DNA from: Soonwooa buanensis | Lineage (GTDB): Bacteria > Bacteroidota > Bacteroidia > Flavobacteriales > Weeksellaceae | Reading direction: 5' to 3' | DNA: 64,000 nucleotides | Assembly: GCF_900167905.1 (NCBI RefSeq) | Contig: NZ_FUYZ01000002.1 | Coordinates: 1-64,000 of the forward strand | In this document: piece by piece, positions 60,633-64,000 of the stretch | Layout of the letters: each line of letters opens with the position of its first letter | Numbering within the stretch: the first letter of the stretch is position 1 | Notes under the pieces: model-generated | The model's database searches: none | Told to the model about the DNA's origin: nothing | Seen by the model: only the letters and a program-made list of their open reading frames with translations | Position numbers and translations under genes: made by a program

Positions 60633-61661
60633 ATGAAGTTAGACTATATTATCGTTGGAGGAGGCTATGCGGGCGTAATGTTTGCGCACCAACTTATTAA
60701 AAATAATAAATCTTTTATTTTAATTTCTGATGGCGTTAGGTCAGCATCGGAGATTTCTGCAGGTGTTTGCAATCCAGTTGTTTTAAAACGTTTTACGGGC
60801 GTTTGGAACGCTAAGAATGAAATAGAAACTGTCCGAAATAACTTTTCTGAGATGGGACCTTATCTTGGTCAAAATTTTATTAATTCTGAAAATCTTGTAC
60901 GTATTTTCCATGATGATATAGAACGTGACCTTTGGCTTAAAAAATCAGAAAATGAAGACCTAAAGGATTTTTTGGACACAGATTTTATTAAGCTCAAATC
61001 TGTTAAAAATGATTATCTATCTGGTAGAGTTCATTATTCTTTAAGAGTTGACGTTAAAGCTTTTTTTCGTAGTTTTTATTCCTATTTAGAAGAACATAAA
61101 TTATGGTTAAAAGAAGCTTTTGATTTTTCTGAATTAAATTTAGGAACCAATACCTATAAAGATTTTAGTTTTGATAAAATTGTTTTTTGCGAAGGTGTTA
61201 ATGTTAACAACAATCCTTATTTTTCTAATCTTCCTGTTAAAGGCAATCGTGGACATTCGATTTTAATTTCTTCTGATGCAGAAGTCGATCCTTATATTAT
61301 TAAAAAGAAATTTTTTTTGTTTAAAACAAGTCAGAAGCAGTTTTTTGTTGGTGGAACTTATGAATGGGATCAAACAGTTCTCGAGATTATTCCAGAATCT
61401 GTTAATAAGTTAACTTCTGGACTAGAAGAGATTTTCGATAAAGAATATAAAATCGATGAAGTCAATGTCGCTTTTCGAGCTGTTGTCCATGATAGAAGAC
61501 CGATTCTTGGTTGTCATGAAGAGCATGAGAATATGTATGTCCTAAACGGAATGGGTGCTCGAGGTGTTATGAATTCTTGTTTCTTTTCAAAACAATTATT
61601 TGAACATATTGAATATAAGAAGGAGATTTTTCCTGAAGTTGATATTAAACGATTTCAATAA
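60633..61661 (+). CDS. FAD-dependent oxidoreductase next to gldN
   Basis: 342 aa. An N-terminal dinucleotide fold LDYIIVGGGYAGVMFAHQL (3-21) and a C-terminal 'MYVLNGMGARGVMNSCFFSKQL' end fit the DAO (D-amino-acid/glycine oxidase-like) family. A gene of this kind follows gldN in many Flavobacteriia. The substrate is unknown. It has no room for its own promoter after the gldN hairpin, so it is expressed by read-through or from within gldN. Confidence 0.85.
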   Translation: MKLDYIIVGGGYAGVMFAHQLIKNNKSFILISDGVRSASEISAGVCNPVVLKRFTGVWNAKNEIETVRNNFSEMGPYLGQNFINSENLVRIFHDDIERDLWLKKSENEDLKDFLDTDFIKLKSVKNDYLSGRVHYSLRVDVKAFFRSFYSYLEEHKLWLKEAFDFSELNLGTNTYKDFSFDKIVFCEGVNVNNNPYFSNLPVKGNRGHSILISSDAEVDPYIIKKKFFLFKTSQKQFFVGGTYEWDQTVLEIIPESVNKLTSGLEEIFDKEYKIDEVNVAFRAVVHDRRPILGCHEEHENMYVLNGMGARGVMNSCFFSKQLFEHIEYKKEIFPEVDIKRFQ

Positions 61662-61662
61662 A

Positions 61663-61684
61663 AAAAGCGACTTAAGTCGCTTTT
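61663..61684. terminator. Bidirectional terminator
   Basis: AAAAGCGAC pairs with GTCGCTTTT around TTAA, between two convergent stops (61661 and 61688). Confidence 0.85.
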
Positions 61685-61687
61685 GTG

Positions 61688-62287
61688 TTATCCTCTTGCT
61701 CTTTCTAGCAAGACCATCATCATCAAACTAAGTGCACAAAGCGATTCTTGATCGTCTGGTATATCAACCAATCTATCGAGTACAAATCGACGTCCTAACA
61801 AAGAAGGGGTTTTCTTTAGTCTAAAAATAATTTGACCATTTTGATCTTTAACGATATAAGCTGGGTTAAGGAAATAGCCTGTAAACATCCCAATTAAAGG
61901 CAACTCTCCAACAAAAGAATCCCACATTTTAACCCAAGGATTTTCTTCTGTTATAGTGAAAAGATTTTCGCCACGATTATCCAAAATATTATATGTTGCA
62001 CGCCAAAAAGAACGCAATCCTTTTCTTGCAACTTTTCCAATTTCAGTGTTGGTAGTAGGGTCAGTTATTGCGTAAGAAGCATTAAAATCTATCCATTTAT
62101 TAGCTTTAATGGTGTACAAAACTTGATTTTTTGCATCGCTATCAAAAACTTGTACGTCGTCTTTTAGTTTAAAAATTTTTGAACGAACATAAGCCTGCAT
62201 TTGCCCATTTTTGTCAGTAATCGTGAAATCGCTCGCAAGTGTTGTTACTTTGAACTTAAACTCAAGAGGATACTGTAAATTTTTCAT
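61688..62287 (-). CDS. LURP-one-related / scramblase-like protein
   Basis: 199 aa, cytoplasmic. Tubby/LURP-one-type beta barrel signs: 'FKFKVTTLASDFTITDKNGQMQAYVRSKIFKLKDDVQVF', 'YTIKANKWIDFNASYAITD', 'IGKVARKGLRSFWRATYNILD', and 'YIVKDQNGQIIFRLKKTPSLLGRRFVLD'. Bacterial members are of unknown role; some bind membranes. The C-terminal helix (about 180-195, LCALSLMMMVLLERARG) is hydrophobic. Confidence 0.75.
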   Translation of the reverse strand: MKNLQYPLEFKFKVTTLASDFTITDKNGQMQAYVRSKIFKLKDDVQVFDSDAKNQVLYTIKANKWIDFNASYAITDPTTNTEIGKVARKGLRSFWRATYNILDNRGENLFTITEENPWVKMWDSFVGELPLIGMFTGYFLNPAYIVKDQNGQIIFRLKKTPSLLGRRFVLDRLVDIPDDQESLCALSLMMMVLLERARG

Positions 62288-62402
62288 TTGTTTTATTTTT
62301 GCGGATTAAATATAGATTATTTTTTGGGAATTTATTTTTATTCAACGTTACAATTCTGTAATTTCTTTTACATTGTTTATCTTTGCATCGTAAAAATTTA
62401 GA

Positions 62403-62972
62403 ATGAATAAGTATATTAAATTTGTAATTGCAGCCATATTTATTGGCTTTGGTATATTTTTAATGTTTAACAGAAATATCGGATGGGGAATTGTAATGGT
62501 GATTTTAGCAGCTATTCCGATTCTTTTGTTTTATAAAAACGAATATATCTTGCTGGCATTTTGGCAACTTAGAAAGCAAAATTTTGAAAAAGCGAATCAG
62601 TTTTTATCAAATATTAAAAATTTTGAAAGTCAACTTCACAAGAGTCAATATGGTTATTACCATTATTTAATTGGGCTTACAACAGCGCAAGAAAATAACC
62701 CAGCAAAGACAGAAGGGCTTATGAAGAAAGCTTTGGATTATGGACTAAATATGAAGCACGATCGTGCAATGGCGACGCTTAATCTTGCTGCTGGTGCCAT
62801 GGCGAAAGGTAGAAGACAAGAAGCGACAAAACTTTTGGAAGAAGCGAAAAATCTTGATTCGGCTGGGATGATGACAGACCAAATCAAAATGTTAAAAGAA
62901 CAACTGAAGATGCCATCGATGCAAAAACATATGCACAATCCACATATGAGACAAAGAGGTAAATTTCATTAA
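62403..62972 (+). CDS. Membrane protein with TPR-like domain
   Basis: 189 aa. Two adjacent hydrophobic helices (about 6-22 and 27-46) form a membrane hairpin. A helical soluble region follows (about 55-170, 'RKQNFEKANQFLSNIKN', 'ATLNLAAGAMAKGRRQEATKLLEEAKNLD'), like two or three tetratricopeptide repeats. The tail is rich in Met and His (MQKHMHNPHMRQRGKFH). Function unknown. Confidence 0.72.
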   Translation: MNKYIKFVIAAIFIGFGIFLMFNRNIGWGIVMVILAAIPILLFYKNEYILLAFWQLRKQNFEKANQFLSNIKNFESQLHKSQYGYYHYLIGLTTAQENNPAKTEGLMKKALDYGLNMKHDRAMATLNLAAGAMAKGRRQEATKLLEEAKNLDSAGMMTDQIKMLKEQLKMPSMQKHMHNPHMRQRGKFH

Positions 62973-62978
62973 AAATAT

Positions 62979-63007
62979 AAGCTCCGAGATTTTTCGGAGC
63001 TTTTTTT
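62979..63007 (+). terminator. Terminator after the TPR-like gene
   Basis: AAGCTCCGA pairs with TCGGAGCTT, then T residues to 63007. Confidence 0.82.
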
Positions 63008-63010
63008 ATT

Positions 63011-63643
63011 TTACATTTCAGAATTGTTGGGCGTGTCGTAGAATTTTGGCATTTGCCAATGATATTTGACCGCGAGAGATCGAATAGCAACAATTAATAA
63101 AATTGTGAAAACTTGTACAAAAGTGTAGGTGAATGTTGCATATTTTACTAATAATAAAAATACGGCACTACCAATGATACAAGCGGTTGCGTAGATTTCT
63201 TTTCTAAAAATTAATGGAATTCTGTTTAATAAAATATCTCTTATAATTCCACCAAAACAACCTGTTATCGTCCCAAGAATTATACAAATAAGTGGATGAA
63301 GTTCGGCTGTTAAACCTTTTTGTACACCGATTATAGTGAAAAGTCCTAGTCCAAAACTATCAAAAATAAACAATGTGACTTGGAAGTTTTTTTCTAAAGA
63401 TTTAAAAATCATTGAGACGACGCTGGTAATCAAAATAATGCTACACATACGTAGATCGTGCATCCAAAAAACAGGAACATCCAAAAGCAAATCTCTAACC
63501 GTACCACCACCTACAGAAGTGATGAATGCGATAATGATAACGCCAAATGGATCTAAACGTTTCTGCATTGCTGCGAAACTTCCCGACATAGCGAAGGCAA
63601 TTGTCCCAAGGACTTCTATCATGAAATTAAACTGTTCGTGCAT
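63011..63643 (-). CDS. TRIC/UPF0126 family channel protein
   Basis: 210 aa inner-membrane protein with seven hydrophobic helices in two repeats. The family motifs 'SVGGGTVRDLLLDVPVFW' and 'GCFGGIIRDILLNRIPLIFR' (Gly-rich and R-D-L-L) are the duplicated UPF0126 signature. Prokaryotic TRIC proteins form trimeric cation channels. It precedes the xth gene on the same strand, downstream of it by 9 bases, so the two may be co-transcribed. Confidence 0.9.
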   Translation of the reverse strand: MHEQFNFMIEVLGTIAFAMSGSFAAMQKRLDPFGVIIIAFITSVGGGTVRDLLLDVPVFWMHDLRMCSIILITSVVSMIFKSLEKNFQVTLFIFDSFGLGLFTIIGVQKGLTAELHPLICIILGTITGCFGGIIRDILLNRIPLIFRKEIYATACIIGSAVFLLLVKYATFTYTFVQVFTILLIVAIRSLAVKYHWQMPKFYDTPNNSEM

Positions 63644-63652
63644 AAAAAACGC

Positions 63653-64000
63653 TTATTTCAATTCAACAACAACGGGACAATGATCAGAATGCTTTACTTC
63701 TGGTAAAATTAAAGCGCGCGAAAGTCGATCTTCCAAAGTTTTTGAAACCATATTATAATCGATTCTCCAGCCTTTGTTACGCTCGCGCGACGCCGCACGA
63801 TAACTCCACCAAGAATATTGATCTGGTTGATCATTAAAGTGTCTGAAACTGTCAATTAATCCACATTCGTCCATGAATTTAGTCATCCACTCGCGTTCCA
63901 TTGGTAAGAAACCGGAAACATTTGCAAGTCGCACAGGATCGTGAATATCGATAGCTTCGTGACAAATATTATAATCTCCCGAAATAATAAGATTTGGGAT
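63653..64000 (-). CDS. xth: Exodeoxyribonuclease III, C-terminal part (cut by window edge)
   Basis: The frame is open through base 64000, so only the C-terminal 115 codons are present. Visible: 'IISGDYNICHEAIDIHDP' (with the catalytic Asp and Asn of the ExoIII fold), 'SGFLPMEREWMTKFMDECGLIDSFRHF', 'YSWWSYRAASRERNKGWRIDY' and the final SDHCPVVVEL with the active-site Asp-His. AP endonuclease and 3'-5' exonuclease of base excision repair. The GTG at 63934 is internal and not the start. Confidence 0.92.
   Translation of the reverse strand: MPNLIISGDYNICHEAIDIHDPVRLANVSGFLPMEREWMTKFMDECGLIDSFRHFNDQPDQYSWWSYRAASRERNKGWRIDYNMVSKTLEDRLSRALILPEVKHSDHCPVVVELK

Noticed and set aside
63653-63934. Short 93-residue protein starting at 63934
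   Set aside because: The frame continues through 64000 as exodeoxyribonuclease III; the 63934 GTG is internal.

Overview
The window reads as a chromosomal segment of an AT-rich Bacteroidota species of the class Flavobacteriia, most likely the Chryseobacterium/Weeksellaceae group. The evidence is gldKLMN and porZ of the type IX secretion system (T9SS), DUF4270, DUF3276 and DUF6496 proteins, tandem POT peptide transporters, many short 'MKK...AQ' signal peptides, lack of strong Shine-Dalgarno sequences, and TAnnTTTG promoter elements with occasional TTTG about 18 bases upstream. No plasmid, prophage or CRISPR locus is visible. The placement is from recognised families and gene order, not from a database search.

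Layout. 1-1291: tyrosine recombinase beside a degenerate REP-like element. 1288-8412: ABC-F ATPase, PfkB sugar kinase, GH25 lysozyme, Gre-like factor, dinB, TlpA-like thioredoxin, then a GC-rich palindrome. 8413-15620: punA-lpxK, yicC-gmk-nadA, folB, SIMPL protein, dtd and a degenerate Rieske-like lipoprotein, with repeats and two heptamer microsatellites between. 15725-21713: greA (with a hairpin in its leader), HIT protein, clpX, a T9SS cargo protein with a small membrane protein, a TlpA-family reductase, and tRNA-Met. 21838-36585: DUF3276, ABC exporter, mqo, DUF1684, the operon 5'-nucleotidase C-domain / 5'-nucleotidase catalytic domain / porZ / recO, dapA, GNAT, NhaC antiporter, recG. 36837-45589: secreted thioredoxin, three tandem POT transporters, a secreted helical protein and a DPP IV-type peptidase. 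45718-51070: two small proteins, mtaB, FKBP-like lipoprotein, hslR, aroK, a tRNA Lys-Leu-Lys cluster and panC. 51294-61661: GT5-like protein, DUF4270 lipoprotein, glmS, then gldK-gldL-gldM-gldN and an FAD oxidoreductase. 61688-64000: LURP-one-like protein, TPR-like membrane protein, TRIC-type channel and a partial exodeoxyribonuclease III.

How the genes work together. The T9SS theme runs through the window: the GldKLMN core/motor, PorZ of the cell-surface attachment complex, and at least one type A sorting-domain cargo. A second theme is peptide feeding: a secreted dipeptidyl peptidase next to three POT symporters, each apparently with its own terminator. The rest is housekeeping (nucleotide, NAD, folate, pantothenate, lysine/cell wall, lipid A, DNA repair and transcription fidelity).

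I did not find a convincing new multi-gene system. The observations most worth following up are a terminator-like hairpin in the greA leader, a set of genes whose promoter element lies only 4-7 bases from the ATG (probable leaderless mRNAs), a terminator placed directly before the oxidoreductase downstream of gldN, paired heptamer microsatellites upstream of folB, a dispersed GC-rich repeat family, and a small signal-peptide/Gly-Pro/TM protein paired with a T9SS cargo gene.
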